Assembly (NCBI RefSeq): GCF_014174405.1
Contig: NZ_JACEGA010000001.1
Span: 3,512,501-3,576,500 of the forward strand
Direction: 5' to 3'
Length of the DNA: 64,000 nt
Source: Variimorphobacter saccharofermentans
GTDB lineage: Bacteria > Bacillota > Clostridia > Lachnospirales > Lachnospiraceae
Shown here: in pieces, positions 54,090-64,000 of the stretch
Layout of the letters: each line of letters opens with the position of its first letter
Position numbering within the stretch: the stretch's first letter is position 1
Made by a program: the position numbers and the translations under genes
The notes under the pieces: generated by a model
Told to the model about the DNA's origin: nothing
Databases searched by the model: none
Seen by the model: only the letters and a program-made list of their open reading frames with translations

Positions 54090-54458
54090 CTAGAATTCCA
54101 GACCAGCTTCACGGGCTGCGTCTGCTAATGCTTTCACTTTACCTTGATATATGAAGCCACCTCTATCAAATACAACAGCCTTAATACCTTTTTCTAATGC
54201 TTTTTTAGCAATAACAGTTCCTAAATATGCTGCTGCTGCGACATCGTTGGTTTTCTCAAGTTCAGCCTTAACATCCTTTTCCAGAGTGGAGGCTGCAACT
54301 AAAGTGTTGCCGACTGTATCATCAATGATCTGTGCATACATATGATTATTGCTTCTAAATACAGCCAAACGCGGTCTCTCAGGAGTACCTGTGAAACGAT
54401 TACGGATTTTTAAATGCTTTTTCATTCTAATTTCAGATCTTGAAGTCTTCTTTACCAT
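54090..54458 (-). CDS. rplR: 50S ribosomal protein L18
   Basis: A 122-residue L18, a 5S RNA binder, with [34 protein letters not shown] and [25 protein letters not shown]. Basic N-terminal extension is normal. Confidence 0.98.
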   Translation of the reverse strand: MVKKTSRSEIRMKKHLKIRNRFTGTPERPRLAVFRSNNHMYAQIIDDTVGNTLVAASTLEKDVKAELEKTNDVAAAAYLGTVIAKKALEKGIKAVVFDRGGFIYQGKVKALADAAREAGLEF

Positions 54459-54475
54459 GTTATTTCACTCCTCCC

Positions 54476-55018
54476 TTACTTTTTACCGGTCTTACCAACT
54501 TTACGTCTGATCACTTCATCAGCATACTTAATTCCTTTACCCTTGTAAGGTTCAGGAGCTCTCTTTGCTCTGATTTCAGCGGCGTATTGGCCAACCTTTT
54601 CTTTATCTATACCTTTAACAATAATCTTGTTCTGTCCATCTAATACGGATTCGAGTCCTTCCGGATCAACCATAACAACCGGATGGGAATAACCTAAGGT
54701 TAATGTTAACTCTTTTCCTGCCTTAGCAGCTCTGTAACCAACACCGTTAATCTCAAGTACCTTCTGGTAACCTTCTGTAACACCGGTAACCATATTTGCG
54801 ATTAAGGTTCTTGTAAGACCATGTAATGCTTTCATTTTCTTTAAATCATTCGGTCTGGTAACAGCTATTTCTGTACCTTCTACTTTAATTTGCATTTCAG
54901 CGGGTAACACTCTTTCCAATGTTCCCTTAGGACCCTTAACGGTCACTTTATTATTTTCTGCTACATCTACAGTTACACCTGCAGGTATAGCGATAGGCAT
55001 TCTTCCTATACGTGACAT
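54476..55018 (-). CDS. rplF: 50S ribosomal protein L6
   Basis: A 180-residue L6 with two homologous domains; [15 protein letters not shown] at the start and [25 protein letters not shown] at the end. It lies near the sarcin-ricin loop. Confidence 0.98.
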   Translation of the reverse strand: MSRIGRMPIAIPAGVTVDVAENNKVTVKGPKGTLERVLPAEMQIKVEGTEIAVTRPNDLKKMKALHGLTRTLIANMVTGVTEGYQKVLEINGVGYRAAKAGKELTLTLGYSHPVVMVDPEGLESVLDGQNKIIVKGIDKEKVGQYAAEIRAKRAPEPYKGKGIKYADEVIRRKVGKTGKK

Positions 55019-55038
55019 GCCCGCACCTCCTATTTTTT

Positions 55039-55440
55039 TTACCAGATGAATGCTAATACTTCTCCACCTACGTTTAATTCTCTTGCTTGTTTATCAGTTA
55101 TAACACCTTTGTTTGTAGAAATGATTGCAATTCCTAAACCGCCTAATACCTTAGGTAAGTTTTCTTTGCTTGCATAAACACGAAGACCCGGTTTGGATAT
55201 TCTCTTTAGTCCAGTGATGATCTTAACATTTTTATCTTTACCATATTTTAATGTAATATGGATTGTCTTACAATTTTCAACTTCCTCGATTTCATATTTT
55301 TTGATATAACCTTCCTTTACGAGGATGTCGGCAATAGCAATTTTCATCTTAGAAGCAGGTATATCTACTGTATCATGTTTCGCAGTATTTGCATTACGGA
55401 TTCTTGTAAGCATATCTGCAATAGGATCGCTCATTGTCAT
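55039..55440 (-). CDS. rpsH: 30S ribosomal protein S8
   Basis: A 133-residue S8 with [31 protein letters not shown] and [21 protein letters not shown] primary 16S binder. It starts after AAAGGAGG. Confidence 0.98.
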   Translation of the reverse strand: MTMSDPIADMLTRIRNANTAKHDTVDIPASKMKIAIADILVKEGYIKKYEIEEVENCKTIHITLKYGKDKNVKIITGLKRISKPGLRVYASKENLPKVLGGLGIAIISTNKGVITDKQARELNVGGEVLAFIW

Positions 55441-55464
55441 TTAATTTACCTCCTTTCTTAACTC

Positions 55465-55650
55465 TTACCAGCTTGCTTTCTTCACGCCTGGTATCTGTCC
55501 TTTGTACGCTAATTCACGAAAACAAATTCTGCAGATTCCGTATTTTCTTAAATATGCATGCGGACGGCCACAAATTCTGCAACGATTATATTCTCTAGTG
55601 GAGAATTTCTGCGTACGTTGTTGTTTTACTTTCATTGACGTTTTAGCCAT
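55465..55650 (-). CDS. rpsN: 30S ribosomal protein S14, zinc type
   Basis: A 61-residue S14 of the zinc form with CRICGRPH and CRICFRELA (two Cys-x2-Cys). ATG 55650 follows GGAGGG; the frame extends to 55686, into rplE. The short zinc form is typical of Firmicutes. Confidence 0.98.
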   Translation of the reverse strand: MAKTSMKVKQQRTQKFSTREYNRCRICGRPHAYLRKYGICRICFRELAYKGQIPGVKKASW

Positions 55651-55663
55651 GGAAATCCCTCCT

Positions 55664-56203
55664 CTATTTTCTAAATGGCATACCAAATTGTGTCAACAGT
55701 TCACGTGCTTCTTCATCTGTCTTAGCTGTGGTAACGAAGATGATATCCATGCCTCTAACCTTGTCTACTTTATCATACTCGATCTCAGGGAAAATCAACT
55801 GTTCCTTAATACCAAGTGCATAATTTCCTCTACCGTCAAATGCATTCGGGTTAACACCTCTAAAGTCACGTACACGAGGTAATGCTAAGTTAATCAAACG
55901 ATCTGCAAACTCATACATTTTCTCGCCTCTTAATGTTACTTTACATCCGATTGACATACCTTCTCTGATTTTGAAGTTTGCCACAGATTTCTTTGCCTTT
56001 GTGATAATCGGTTTCTGACCAGCAATCGTCTCAAGATCCTTCACTGCTGACTCTAAAACCTTAGCGTTATCCTTCGCTTCACCAACACCCATGTTGATGA
56101 CAATTTTATCTAATTTCGGCACTTCCATAACGTTCTTATATCCGAACTTCTTAGTCATGCCGGCTACTATTTCATTTTTGTATTGATCTCTTAATCTAGC
56201 CAA
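55664..56203 (-). CDS. rplE: 50S ribosomal protein L5
   Basis: A 179-residue L5, 5S RNA binder: [31 protein letters not shown] and [21 protein letters not shown]. It starts 23 bases after rplX. Confidence 0.98.
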   Translation of the reverse strand: MARLRDQYKNEIVAGMTKKFGYKNVMEVPKLDKIVINMGVGEAKDNAKVLESAVKDLETIAGQKPIITKAKKSVANFKIREGMSIGCKVTLRGEKMYEFADRLINLALPRVRDFRGVNPNAFDGRGNYALGIKEQLIFPEIEYDKVDKVRGMDIIFVTTAKTDEEARELLTQFGMPFRK

Positions 56204-56226
56204 CTTGTATGAACCTCCTCTCTGAA

Positions 56227-56544
56227 TTAATCGATAACATCGCCAGTAGTCTTAGCGAAACGTACTTTTTTAGGTCCTTTTTTGCTTTCCACAGTCTTAA
56301 AACCAACTCTGGTAGGCTTACCCTTGTGAAGGTACATTACATTAGATACATCGATAGGCGCTTCCTGATGGATAATTCCACCCTTTGGATTATTCTGGTT
56401 CGCTTTACTGTGCTTGGAAATCATGTTAACGCCTTCTACAAGGACTTTTCCATCAGTTACAGCAATAACCTTACCTTCTTTACCTTTATCCTTGCCAGTG
56501 ATAACCTTAACGGTATCATTCTTTTTTATTTTCATCGTAGCCAC
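56227..56544 (-). CDS. rplX: 50S ribosomal protein L24
   Basis: A 105-residue L24 with a KOW motif ([18 protein letters not shown]) and [15 protein letters not shown]. It begins at GTG with GGAGG nine bases upstream. An assembly initiator. Confidence 0.97.
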   Translation of the reverse strand: MATMKIKKNDTVKVITGKDKGKEGKVIAVTDGKVLVEGVNMISKHSKANQNNPKGGIIHQEAPIDVSNVMYLHKGKPTRVGFKTVESKKGPKKVRFAKTTGDVID

Positions 56545-56558
56545 TAGTTGACACCTCC

Positions 56559-56927
56559 CTATAATACTTCTGGTGCTAAAGAAACGATCTTCATGAATTG
56601 TTTCTCTCTTAATTCTCTTGCTACTGGCCCAAAGATACGAGTTCCTCTGGGGTTTTTATCTTCCTTAATAATTACAGCAGCATTTTCATCAAATCTAATA
56701 TAAGAACCATCTTTACGACGAGATCCTTTCACTGTACGAACAACTACAGCCTTTACCACGTCGCCCTTCTTTACAACACCGCCTGGTGTTGCATCTTTAA
56801 CCGAAGCAACAATGACATCACCTATATTAGCATATCTTCTGGTTGATCCGCCTAATACTCTAATGCAAAGTAACTCTTTGGCACCAGTATTATCGGCAAC
56901 TCTAAGTCTGGTTTCAGTTTGTATCAT
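56559..56927 (-). CDS. rplN: 50S ribosomal protein L14
   Basis: A 122-residue L14: [60 protein letters not shown]. It contacts bridge B8. Full length. Confidence 0.98.
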   Translation of the reverse strand: MIQTETRLRVADNTGAKELLCIRVLGGSTRRYANIGDVIVASVKDATPGGVVKKGDVVKAVVVRTVKGSRRKDGSYIRFDENAAVIIKEDKNPRGTRIFGPVARELREKQFMKIVSLAPEVL

Positions 56928-57016
56928 GATAATACTCCTTTCATTGTAATAGAACCGATGGAACTAACTCCGAAAAGGAATAAAAATTCTTTCCGGTAAT
57001 TCGCTTCGTCAATTCT

Positions 57017-57271
57017 TTACTTCGCTTTCTCGACAATTTCAACAAGTCTCCATCTCTTATCCTTAGATAAAGGTCTTGTTTCCATTACCTTAACTCTATC
57101 TCCGATGTTACACTCATTGTTCTCATCATGTGCTTTCAGCTTGTAAGTTCTTTTTACGATCTTTCCGTACAAAGGATGCTTTACGTTGTCAACTACAGCT
57201 ACAACGATTGTTTTATCCATCTTATCGCTAACTACTTTGCCGATACGAACTTTTCTTAAATTTCTTTCCAC
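57017..57271 (-). CDS. rpsQ: 30S ribosomal protein S17
   Basis: An 84-residue S17 (OB fold): [23 protein letters not shown] and [28 protein letters not shown]. The GTG at 57271 follows AAAGGAG by seven bases; the upstream ATG at 57289 lies over that site. Confidence 0.96.
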   Translation of the reverse strand: MERNLRKVRIGKVVSDKMDKTIVVAVVDNVKHPLYGKIVKRTYKLKAHDENNECNIGDRVKVMETRPLSKDKRWRLVEIVEKAK

Positions 57272-57331
57272 AACGATACTCCTTTCCATGATCGAGGAGA
57301 TTTACCAAAGGGTAAATCAATCGATCCCAAA

Positions 57332-57541
57332 TTATTTAGAAGCCTTAGAAAGTTCAGAAATAACTGTCTGAATTCTAGCGATATTTTTTCTAACTTCCTT
57401 GATTCTGCTTGTGTTATCTAATTGATTGGTTGCATTCTGGAACCTGAGATTGAAAAGTTCCTTCTTCGCAGCTACTAATTCTTGATTTAATTCTGCAGCT
57501 GATTTTGATCTTAAATCTTCTACATATTTATTAATTTTCAC
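57332..57541 (-). CDS. rpmC: 50S ribosomal protein L29
   Basis: A 69-residue L29, two long helices: [23 protein letters not shown] and [20 protein letters not shown] 57541 follows AAGGCGG; GTG 57550 is possible too. The gene overlaps the rplP end. Confidence 0.95.
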   Translation of the reverse strand: MKINKYVEDLRSKSAAELNQELVAAKKELFNLRFQNATNQLDNTSRIKEVRKNIARIQTVISELSKASK

Positions 57542-57968
57542 TGTTTTCACCGCCTTCTAAGTCTGCACGGGAAACTATTTTACATTTCACCGGTAATTTA
57601 TGTGTTGCAAGACGTAAAGCTTCTCTTGCGATATCCTCTGGAATACCAGCAATTTCAAATAATACACGTCCCGGCTTAACAACAGCTACCCAATACTCTA
57701 ATGAACCTTTACCGGAACCCATACGAGTTTCAGCAGGTTTTGTTGTAACAGGTTTATCAGGGAATATCTTAATATATACTTTACCGCCACGCTTTGTAAA
57801 ACGGGTCATCGCGATACGGGCTGCTTCAATCTGATTTGATTTAATCCATGCCGGCTCCATTGCTACAATACCATATTCGCCTTGGCTAATTGTATTGCCT
57901 CTGGATGGCTTTCCGGCCATACTACCGCGGAATTGCTTACGGTGCTTTACTCTCTTAGGCATTAACAT
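57531..57968 (-). CDS. rplP: 50S ribosomal protein L16
   Basis: A 145-residue L16 with [31 protein letters not shown] and [18 protein letters not shown]. It overlaps the rpsC stop by a base (TAATG), with rpmC overlapping its end. Confidence 0.98.
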   Translation of the reverse strand: MLMPKRVKHRKQFRGSMAGKPSRGNTISQGEYGIVAMEPAWIKSNQIEAARIAMTRFTKRGGKVYIKIFPDKPVTTKPAETRMGSGKGSLEYWVAVVKPGRVLFEIAGIPEDIAREALRLATHKLPVKCKIVSRADLEGGENSEN

Positions 57969-58627
57969 TAGTTATCGCTCCCTTCTACTTTTGCTCCTTT
58001 AACAGGAAGCACTTCACCATGGTAAATCCAAACCTTAACACCTAATTTACCGTATGTGGTATCTGCTTCAGCAAATCCATAATCGATGTCGGCACGTAAG
58101 GTCTGCAACGGGATAGTTCCTTCACTATAGAATTCAGTACGAGCCATATCAGCTCCGCCAAGACGTCCAGCAACTGCTGTTTTAATACCCTTAGCACCAC
58201 TCTTCATAGTTCTTGCCATAGTGGATTTCATAGCTCTTCTGAAAGAAATACGATTCTCAAGTTGAGTAGCAATATTTTCTGCAACTAACTGTGCGTTGAG
58301 ATCCGGTTTCTTGATTTCTTTAATTTCTAAGTTTAATTTCTTAGTTGTAAACTTCTGAATTTCTTCTTTTAACTTCTCGATTTCTGTACCTGCTCTACCG
58401 ATTACGACACCGGGCTTAGCAGTAAAGATGATTATCTTTAAGCGATCTGATGCTCTTTCAATCTCAATTTTAGAAATTCCTGCACTGTATAATTTCTTCT
58501 TCAGATATGTTCTGATGTTATAGTCTTCTACGAGATTGTCTGCAAAATCAGCTTCTGCATACCATCTGGAGTCCCAGTCAGAAATTACTCCGACTCTTAA
58601 GCCGTGAGGATTAACCTTTTGTCCCAT
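57968..58627 (-). CDS. rpsC: 30S ribosomal protein S3
   Basis: A 219-residue S3: [20 protein letters not shown], a KH domain ([20 protein letters not shown]) and the C-terminal domain with [20 protein letters not shown]. It guards the mRNA entry. Confidence 0.98.
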   Translation of the reverse strand: MGQKVNPHGLRVGVISDWDSRWYAEADFADNLVEDYNIRTYLKKKLYSAGISKIEIERASDRLKIIIFTAKPGVVIGRAGTEIEKLKEEIQKFTTKKLNLEIKEIKKPDLNAQLVAENIATQLENRISFRRAMKSTMARTMKSGAKGIKTAVAGRLGGADMARTEFYSEGTIPLQTLRADIDYGFAEADTTYGKLGVKVWIYHGEVLPVKGAKVEGSDN

Positions 58628-58638
58628 TATTGCCCTCC

Positions 58639-59022
58639 TTATCTCTCATTAAGCACTACAGTTATATGACACATTCTCTTCTCAATACGATAAGCTGTGC
58701 CTCGTGCTCTAGGTCTAATTCTTTTCATAATCGGTCCCTGGTTAGCATAGCATTCTTCTACATAAAGCTTTGCAGGATCCATATTTTTAACCTCAGCATT
58801 CGCAATTGCTGATTTTAATAATTTTTCTATCAAAGTTGAAGCGTATCTTGGATTATAAGCTAAAATACCAAGTGCTGTCTGTACATCCTTACCGCGAATG
58901 GCGTCTAATACGAAACAAGCTTTTTGAACAGATACTCTAGCATATGATAACTTAGCGGATGCTCTGTTGTCTTTTTGCTCATTTCTTTCTCTCTTTATCT
59001 GGGATCTATGTCCTTTCGCCAT
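58639..59022 (-). CDS. rplV: 50S ribosomal protein L22
   Basis: A 127-residue L22; [22 protein letters not shown], a tunnel-lining hairpin and [29 protein letters not shown]. Eleven bases before rpsC. RBS GGAGG. Confidence 0.98.
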   Translation of the reverse strand: MAKGHRSQIKRERNEQKDNRASAKLSYARVSVQKACFVLDAIRGKDVQTALGILAYNPRYASTLIEKLLKSAIANAEVKNMDPAKLYVEECYANQGPIMKRIRPRARGTAYRIEKRMCHITVVLNER

Positions 59023-59054
59023 GGATAGAACCTCCTTCCATCAATGCTTACACA

Positions 59055-59333
59055 TTATTTTCTTGTTTTCTTTTCGTCTTTTCCGTGTCCTCTATAGGTT
59101 CTGGTTGCAACGAACTCTCCGAGCTTGTGTCCAACCATATCTTCTGTCACATATACCGGCACATGTCTTCTTCCATCATGAACCGCAATTGTGTGTCCTA
59201 CAAACTGCGGGAAAATGGTAGAACGACGTGACCAAGTCTTAATAACTGATTTCTCACCAGTCTGATTTAACGCATCTACTTTTTTCAACAAATGGTCATC
59301 AGCAAATGGTCCCTTTTTAAGTGAACGAGCCAT
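59055..59333 (-). CDS. rpsS: 30S ribosomal protein S19
   Basis: A 92-residue S19: [41 protein letters not shown] and [15 protein letters not shown]. Complex partner of S13. Confidence 0.98.
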   Translation of the reverse strand: MARSLKKGPFADDHLLKKVDALNQTGEKSVIKTWSRRSTIFPQFVGHTIAVHDGRRHVPVYVTEDMVGHKLGEFVATRTYRGHGKDEKKTRK

Positions 59334-59422
59334 GTATTCTAACCTCCTTAGAATTCTTAATACTGGAATGGCTTACGCTATCCAATTTAATCGCACGAAA
59401 TGGTATGCTGTTGTAAAGTATA

Positions 59423-60265
59423 TTACTTAATCGCTTTACCATCTCTTCTTCTTACTATTAACTTATTAGATTTCTTATTGTGCTTTCTAGTCTTAAGACC
59501 AAGAGCAGGTTTACCCCAAGGTGTAACAGGGCCTGGACGACCAATACCTGTCTTACCTTCACCACCACCGTGAGGATGGTCATTCGGGTTCATAACAGAA
59601 CCACGTACAGTAGGTCTGATACCCATGTGACGCTTACGTCCTGCTTTACCTACATTGATAAGCTCATGATCAATATTTCCGATTTGTCCGATGGTTGCTC
59701 TACAGATGATAGGAACCATTCTCATTTCACCGCTAGGAAGACGAAGTGTAGCATATTTACCTTCCTTAGCCATAAGCTGTGCGGAATTACCTGCTGCACG
59801 AACCAACTGTCCGCCCTTGCCAGGATATAACTCAATGTTATGAATCTGAGTACCTACAGGAATGTTCTGAAGAGGTAAGCAGTTACCAACTTTAACTTCT
59901 GCTGTTTCACCATTCATAAGCTTTGTTCCTACGGTAAGACCGTAAGGAGCAATAATATATGCTTTCTCACCGTCTGCATAGTTAAGCAATGCAATGTTTG
60001 CTGTTCTGTTAGGATCGTATTCAATACTAACTACTGTTGCAGGAATACCATCTTTTCTTCTTTTAAAATCAATAATTCTATATTTTCTTCTAGATCCACC
60101 GCCCTGGTGTCTTACAGTGATCTTACCTTGATTATTACGGCCTGCTTTCTTGTTTAAAGAAACAACCAATGACTTCTCAGGCTTAGATGCTGTAATTTCT
60201 GCAAAATCAGAACCAGTCATGTGTCTTCTGGAAGGTGTATATGGGCTATATGTTTTAATTCCCAT
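59423..60265 (-). CDS. rplB: 50S ribosomal protein L2
   Basis: A 280-residue L2: [36 protein letters not shown] and [13 protein letters not shown] at the peptidyl-transferase centre. ATG 60265 follows AAAGGAG; frame to 60295 not needed. Confidence 0.98.
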   Translation of the reverse strand: MGIKTYSPYTPSRRHMTGSDFAEITASKPEKSLVVSLNKKAGRNNQGKITVRHQGGGSRRKYRIIDFKRRKDGIPATVVSIEYDPNRTANIALLNYADGEKAYIIAPYGLTVGTKLMNGETAEVKVGNCLPLQNIPVGTQIHNIELYPGKGGQLVRAAGNSAQLMAKEGKYATLRLPSGEMRMVPIICRATIGQIGNIDHELINVGKAGRKRHMGIRPTVRGSVMNPNDHPHGGGEGKTGIGRPGPVTPWGKPALGLKTRKHNKKSNKLIVRRRDGKAIK

Positions 60266-60347
60266 GTTTTGCACTCCTTTCAAATGATGTAACAAGAATT
60301 TGTTACTCTATTTATTCTTGTATACGTCCATTATTCTGTACGATTTT

Positions 60348-60647
60348 TTATAATCCTGAGAAGATTTCGATCTCAGCGCTGTCCTCAGTTAACTGAACGA
60401 TAGCTTTTTTAACCTTTGAGGTCTTTCCCTCTATATTTCCACGTCTACGGGTCTTACCATCCATATTAATTGTATTTACCTTCTCAACCTTTGCTCCGGT
60501 AAACATTTTCTCTACAGCTTCCTTAATCTGATTCTTAGTAGCCTCGGGATGAACGGAAAATGTGTATTTTTTCTCACCCATAGTGCTCATACTCTTTTCA
60601 GTTACAATCGGTTTAAGGATTACATCATAATACTTTAAATCTGCCAT
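60348..60647 (-). CDS. rplW: 50S ribosomal protein L23
   Basis: A 99-residue L23: KYYDVILKPIVTEKSMSTM, EATKNQIKEAVEKMF and KVNTINMDGKTRRRGN. At the exit of the tunnel, where chaperone and SRP bind. It overlaps the rplD stop by one base. Confidence 0.98.
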   Translation of the reverse strand: MADLKYYDVILKPIVTEKSMSTMGEKKYTFSVHPEATKNQIKEAVEKMFTGAKVEKVNTINMDGKTRRRGNIEGKTSKVKKAIVQLTEDSAEIEIFSGL

Positions 60648-61267
60648 TATGCGTACACCTCCTCGATTTGAGCTACAGCATCCTTAGTCAATACCAAGGT
60701 ATCATACTTTAAGATGTCGTAAACATTAATGGAGTTTGATAATACTGTTCTTACCTTAGGAAGGTTTCTTGCAGAGAGCTGTACGTTATCATTCTTCTTA
60801 TCAAGAACAACTAATGCCTTCTCTATCTTTAAATTATCAAGAACTGCCTTCATTTTCTTTGTTTTAATCTCGTCAAAGTTGATGTCATCAAGAACAAAGA
60901 ATTTAGACTCATTTACTCTTGATGTTAACGCTGATTTGATTGCAAGAGCTTTTTCCTTCTTATTCATCTTAAAGGAATAATCTCTCGGCTTTGGAGCAAA
61001 TACAACACCGCCGCCCTTCCATTGAGGGGATCTGGTTGAACCCTGTCTTGCATGACCGGTTCCTTTTTGTCTCCAAGGCTTTCTACCGCCACCGCTTACT
61101 TCTGCGCGGGTTTTAGCGCTCTGTGTTCCCTGACGTTTATTCGCTAACTGCTGAACAACTGCCATATGAACTAAATGTTGATTTATCTCTACTCCGAAGA
61201 CTGCATCGTTGAGCTCTAGTGTTCCAACTTTCTTGCCTTCGATATTATAAACTGTTACATTTGCCAT
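60647..61267 (-). CDS. rplD: 50S ribosomal protein L4
   Basis: A 206-residue L4: RQGTQSAKTRAEVSGGGRKPW and GTGHARQGSTRSPQWKGGGVVFAPKPRDY. In some bacteria L4 represses the S10 operon; the structured leader here makes that possible, but it is not shown. Confidence 0.98.
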   Translation of the reverse strand: MANVTVYNIEGKKVGTLELNDAVFGVEINQHLVHMAVVQQLANKRQGTQSAKTRAEVSGGGRKPWRQKGTGHARQGSTRSPQWKGGGVVFAPKPRDYSFKMNKKEKALAIKSALTSRVNESKFFVLDDINFDEIKTKKMKAVLDNLKIEKALVVLDKKNDNVQLSARNLPKVRTVLSNSINVYDILKYDTLVLTKDAVAQIEEVYA

Positions 61268-61293
61268 TTATGCTTCCTCCTTTCTTAAAGCTT

Positions 61294-61926
61294 CTAGTTT
61301 GATTTAACTGATTCTTTCAGCATTACTAAGGATTTCTTAGGTCCAGGTACTGCACCCTTAACAAGGATGAGGTTCTTATCTGCATCTACTCTTACAACTT
61401 CAAGATTTTGAACGGTAACCTTAACATTACCCATATGTCCAGGCATGTGCTTTCCTTTGAATACTCTACCAGGTGTGGTAGCAGCACCGTTGGAACCTGC
61501 ATGTCTGTGATACTTGGAACCATGTTTCATCGGTCCTCTTGATAAGTTGTGTCTCTTAATAGCACCCTGGAAGCCTTTTCCCTTTGACTTTGCAGTAGCA
61601 TCAATTCTGTCACCTTCTGCGAAGATGTCAACTTTGATTTCCTGACCTACTGTATAGTCAGAGGCATTCTCAAACTTGAACTCTTTAAGAAATCTTTTAT
61701 TCGCAACACCTGCTTTTGCAAAGTGTCCTTTTCTTGGTTTGTTTACCAGAGTCTCTCTGATATCACCGAAACCAACTTGTACTGCAGCATAGCCATCATT
61801 CTCTACTGTCTTTATCTGTGTAACATAGAGAGGTCCTGCCTGCAATACGGTTACCGGAACAAGTACACCGTTTTCACAGAAAACCTGAGTCATTCCGATT
61901 TTTGTAGCCAAAATCGCTTTCTTCAT
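61294..61926 (-). CDS. rplC: 50S ribosomal protein L3
   Basis: A 210-residue L3: [39 protein letters not shown] and [21 protein letters not shown]. Early large-subunit assembly. The gap to rpsJ is about 185 bases and holds a small hairpin only. Confidence 0.98.
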   Translation of the reverse strand: MKKAILATKIGMTQVFCENGVLVPVTVLQAGPLYVTQIKTVENDGYAAVQVGFGDIRETLVNKPRKGHFAKAGVANKRFLKEFKFENASDYTVGQEIKVDIFAEGDRIDATAKSKGKGFQGAIKRHNLSRGPMKHGSKYHRHAGSNGAATTPGRVFKGKHMPGHMGNVKVTVQNLEVVRVDADKNLILVKGAVPGPKKSLVMLKESVKSN

Positions 61927-62112
61927 CTTTTTACCTCCTGTTTAATCTACAGCGGATTGCCGCACGATATTGTGTAATATCGTGTTTTGTGTAGCAATCA
62001 TCCTAGATGGTTATATACAATCATATATGAACCCTAAGGATTTCTTCTTAATTAATTATTATTTGATTATTCTGTCCATCCCTGTTGTCTGATTAACACA
62101 CCATTTTGCGGA

Positions 62113-62430
62113 TTATTTTGCTTTCATCTTAATGTCGATATACACACCTGCTGGCATTTCCAATCTGGATAACGCATCTACCGTCTTCTGGGTAGGTGTA
62201 ATGATGTCAATCAATCTCTTGTGTGTTCTTTGCTCAAACTGCTCTCTGGAATCTTTGTATTTGTGAACCGCTCTAAGAATTGTTACAACTTCCTTCTTAG
62301 TCGGCAACGGAACCGGTCCACTCACCTTAGATCCTGTTTTCTTCACAGTATCAATAATCTTACCTGCAGATTGATCGATCAAATGATGATCATATGCCTT
62401 CAATGTGATTCTCATTACTTGACTTGCCAT
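62113..62430 (-). CDS. rpsJ: 30S ribosomal protein S10
   Basis: A 105-residue S10: [40 protein letters not shown] and [19 protein letters not shown]. First gene of the S10 operon. AAAGGAGG lies eleven bases before the ATG. Also NusE, so it links translation and antitermination. Confidence 0.98.
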   Translation of the reverse strand: MASQVMRITLKAYDHHLIDQSAGKIIDTVKKTGSKVSGPVPLPTKKEVVTILRAVHKYKDSREQFEQRTHKRLIDIITPTQKTVDALSRLEMPAGVYIDIKMKAK

Positions 62431-62722
62431 AAAAAAAGCCGCCTCCTTTTCGCACTTAATTTCAGTACGACAAGTGGTGACTGTACACTCGTCCGTGTGT
62501 ATCTTAATGCTTCATAGGAATAATCCGGAGAACCGGACTAGCATCGATAAATTCATCATTTATCGCTCTTCTATGAAATTCCTCACACGTTTTATCTGCC
62601 CAACGGCAGAACATTATATTGTACAGTGACTTGTCGCCAGTTTCATAACTTGACCTTCGCTCCACGGAAAACCTGCCAGATTCGGCAGCAACCTCACGCT
62701 TCTACGCTATCAATGTCACAAC
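62431..62722 (-). promoter_or_regulatory. S10 operon leader RNA
   Basis: About 290 nt separate the promoter from rpsJ. Pairs seen include CGATAAATGATGAATTTATCG and CCGGTTCTCCGG. A long-range pair joins CGACAAGT/CTGTAC near 62620-62640 with GTACAG/ACTTGTCG near 62470-62490. No open frame is present. The folding suggests a ribosomal leader, possibly controlled by an operon protein. Confidence 0.5.
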
Positions 62723-62729
62723 ATTGGTT

Positions 62730-62758
62730 ATTATACACCAAGAATATTTTCATTGCAA
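62730..62758 (-). promoter_or_regulatory. Main promoter of the S10 operon
   Basis: On the minus strand TTGCAA (62753-62758) and TATAAT (62730-62735) are separated by 17 bases. It is the only good promoter before rpsJ. Confidence 0.85.
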
Positions 62759-62792
62759 GTACTTTTTTTATTTTATTATAATTTATAAATAC

Positions 62793-62980
62793 GAAGAAGC
62801 GATGGGAAGGGTACTGACCGGAGGCTGGGGATATATCCGCTGCGGAGCCGCTCGCGCTTAGTTGCACTTAGTAGCGGTACGTAAGGCTCTACAGAACAGA
62901 GCCTAAGTACCGACTAGTGCAAATACTCCGCTCTGGATATATTCCCAGCCTCCGGCCAGTAACCTTCCCACCGCTTCTTC
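62793..62980. repeat. 188-bp near-perfect palindrome
   Basis: The left arm GAAGAAGCGATGGGAAGGG, GGAGGCTGGGGATATATCC and the right arm, inverted, GAAGAAGCGGTGGGAAGG, GGAGGCTGGGAATATATCC match over about 50 bases. The inner part is also paired (GCACTTAGTAGCGGTAC with GTACCGACTAGTGC; AGGCTCT with AGAGCCT). The RNA from either strand would fold into one long rod. A degraded repeat of the inner AAGCTCT...AGAGCTTAAGTACCGA lies just to the right, at about 62990-63022. Confidence 0.7.
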
Positions 62981-62984
62981 ATCG

Positions 62985-63250
62985 TACATAAAGCTCTATA
63001 AAACAGAGCTTAAGTACCGATTGTCATTAATGCTCTGTCACCATATATATCTCCTGATCCACTGTCCAAATTTCGTTAAAACCGTATTCATGTCTGAACT
63101 CAATCTTGTATAGAACTATTATGTATAAATCACTTCAAATGAGTAGTTAAATTAATTATTACCAGTTTCTATATAAATTATGATAATATTACAATTTCAC
63201 ATTATTTCACCACGAAACGCTTCGAGAGACTTCTTTCCCCAATATAAATT
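62985..63250. other. Intergenic region without a gene
   Basis: Contains the short copy of the palindrome's inner segment (about 62990-63022), then AT-rich sequence. No frame with a ribosome site, RNA gene or promoter of note was seen. Confidence 0.4.
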
Positions 63251-63252
63251 AT

Positions 63253-63292
63253 AATGGATAGGCAAGTATCAAATCAACTTGCCTATCCATTA
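63253..63292 (-). terminator. Terminator of the MFS gene
   Basis: TGGATAGGCAAGT and ACTTGCCTATCCA form a 13-bp perfect stem with a nine-base loop, followed on the minus strand by TTATAATTTAT. Confidence 0.75.
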
Positions 63293-63326
63293 ATGTAATG
63301 TTCCTACTTATTGTGATTCATTTCCA

Positions 63327-64000
63327 TTATGCCACAGTTTCCTCATGATCCAAGGATAACAGATTCTTATTCCCACGGAACAGGCAACAGCCTAACAGTC
63401 CACCTAAGGCAATACATACATATAAAAGTCCTATTCCGCTACCTTCTCCTTTACCAACAAGAATGGAAAAGAAGGCAGGAACATCATTAGGGTTACTCAT
63501 AAATGGTGTAAATACCTTGTCAGCGAAAAAACCACCCAGTAGATTTCCAATGGGAATTGATGCAAATTGAAGAGTATTACGAGCGGAAAACACTCTTCCC
63601 TGCTGCTCAAGCGGTACCTTTGTTCGCATGATATATTCCACATTGGCTGTTAAAAACGGAATCAGAATATTGCCACCGAATACCGCAAGGGTCCAAACAT
63701 AATAGTTTCTCCCTATTCCCAGCAAACCATTACAAAAAAGGAAGGAAAAGGACATAATGTTAAGTATCAGGGGAACCCTTTTCTTTGTCTGTGGCATTTT
63801 TGACACCAGAATACTTCCCAATATGCCACCTATGCTAACAGTACTGCTTACAATGCCCAGTTGAATATCATTATTCCCATTTCTGGACAGAACCATCGGA
63901 GCAAGATTAACGTTATAAATTGCAGCAATTAAATTGACAAATGCCATAAACATAATCAAGTTTAGAATTCCCTTCTTATTAATAAGGTACCGTATTCCAA
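63327..64000 (-). CDS. MFS transporter, 5' part outside the window
   Basis: The C-terminal 224 residues or so of a major facilitator permease. Several membrane segments are seen (IIVSS..GGILGSILVS; FSFLFCNGLLGI; GGNILIPFLTANVEYIMR; LQFASIPIGNLLGGFFAD; LLYVCIALGGLLGCCLF). The RTKVPLEQQGRVFSARN loop is typical of the MFS drug/macrolide efflux type (cytoplasmic loop). The frame stays open to the window edge, so the ATG-like starts inside are not the true start. Its substrate is unknown. Confidence 0.85.
   Translation of the reverse strand, partial: GIRYLINKKGILNLIMFMAFVNLIAAIYNVNLAPMVLSRNGNNDIQLGIVSSTVSIGGILGSILVSKMPQTKKRVPLILNIMSFSFLFCNGLLGIGRNYYVWTLAVFGGNILIPFLTANVEYIMRTKVPLEQQGRVFSARNTLQFASIPIGNLLGGFFADKVFTPFMSNPNDVPAFFSILVGKGEGSGIGLLYVCIALGGLLGCCLFRGNKNLLSLDHEETVA

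Overview
The window looks like a chromosome segment of a low-GC anaerobic Firmicute, most probably a Lachnospiraceae member close to Lachnoclostridium/Clostridium. The reasons are the gene order of the S10-spc-alpha ribosomal block, the zinc form of S14, the ECF transporter and truA genes behind rplQ, and codon use. The species is an inference; I ran no search.

Bases 1-21,870 are ordinary accessory chromosome. They hold a YitT membrane protein, an LCP-like protein, three SDR oxidoreductases, a PurF-like protein that lacks the catalytic cysteine, a secreted PreP-type M16 protease, a C45 amidohydrolase-like protein and an AraC regulator. A TetR-controlled pair (SDR plus HHxxxDG acyltransferase-like protein) follows, then a complete IS110-family element, two alpha/beta hydrolases, TetR and HxlR regulators, a cupin, a hexapeptide acetyltransferase and a decayed GNAT gene. 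Several long palindromic repeats lie between genes.

Bases 21,872-39,408 are two mobile islands joined head to tail at the 3' end of rpsI (ribosomal protein S9). Three copies of the rpsI end sequence mark the junctions (21,872, 34,302 and 39,392). Island A (about 12.4 kb) carries a GATC-type DpnII restriction-modification operon with two extra genes (an Mrr-like nuclease and a large P-loop ATPase), a second methyltransferase, a controller-type HTH protein with matching palindromic operators, a MobV relaxase and a tyrosine integrase. Island B (about 5.1 kb) carries its own integrase, a MobV relaxase, two HIT proteins, and a Rep protein combining an HUH nuclease with a P-loop helicase domain, as in CRESS-type replicons. 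Both islands have 11-bp direct repeats near their ends, two on the left and three on the right, with a different repeat sequence in each island.

Bases 39,393-62,800 are the translation block, all on the minus strand. In transcription order it runs rpsJ, rplC, rplD, rplW, rplB, rpsS, rplV, rpsC, rplP, rpmC, rpsQ, rplN, rplX, rplE, rpsN, rpsH, rplF, rplR, rpsE, rpmD, rplO, secY, adk, map, a KOW protein, infA, rpmJ, rpsM, rpsK, rpsD, rpoA, rplQ, then ecfA1, ecfA2, ecfT, truA, an intruding mgtC-like gene, rplM and rpsI. A consensus promoter and a structured leader of about 290 nt precede rpsJ. The last 1.2 kb hold a 188-bp palindrome and the 3' part of an MFS transporter gene.
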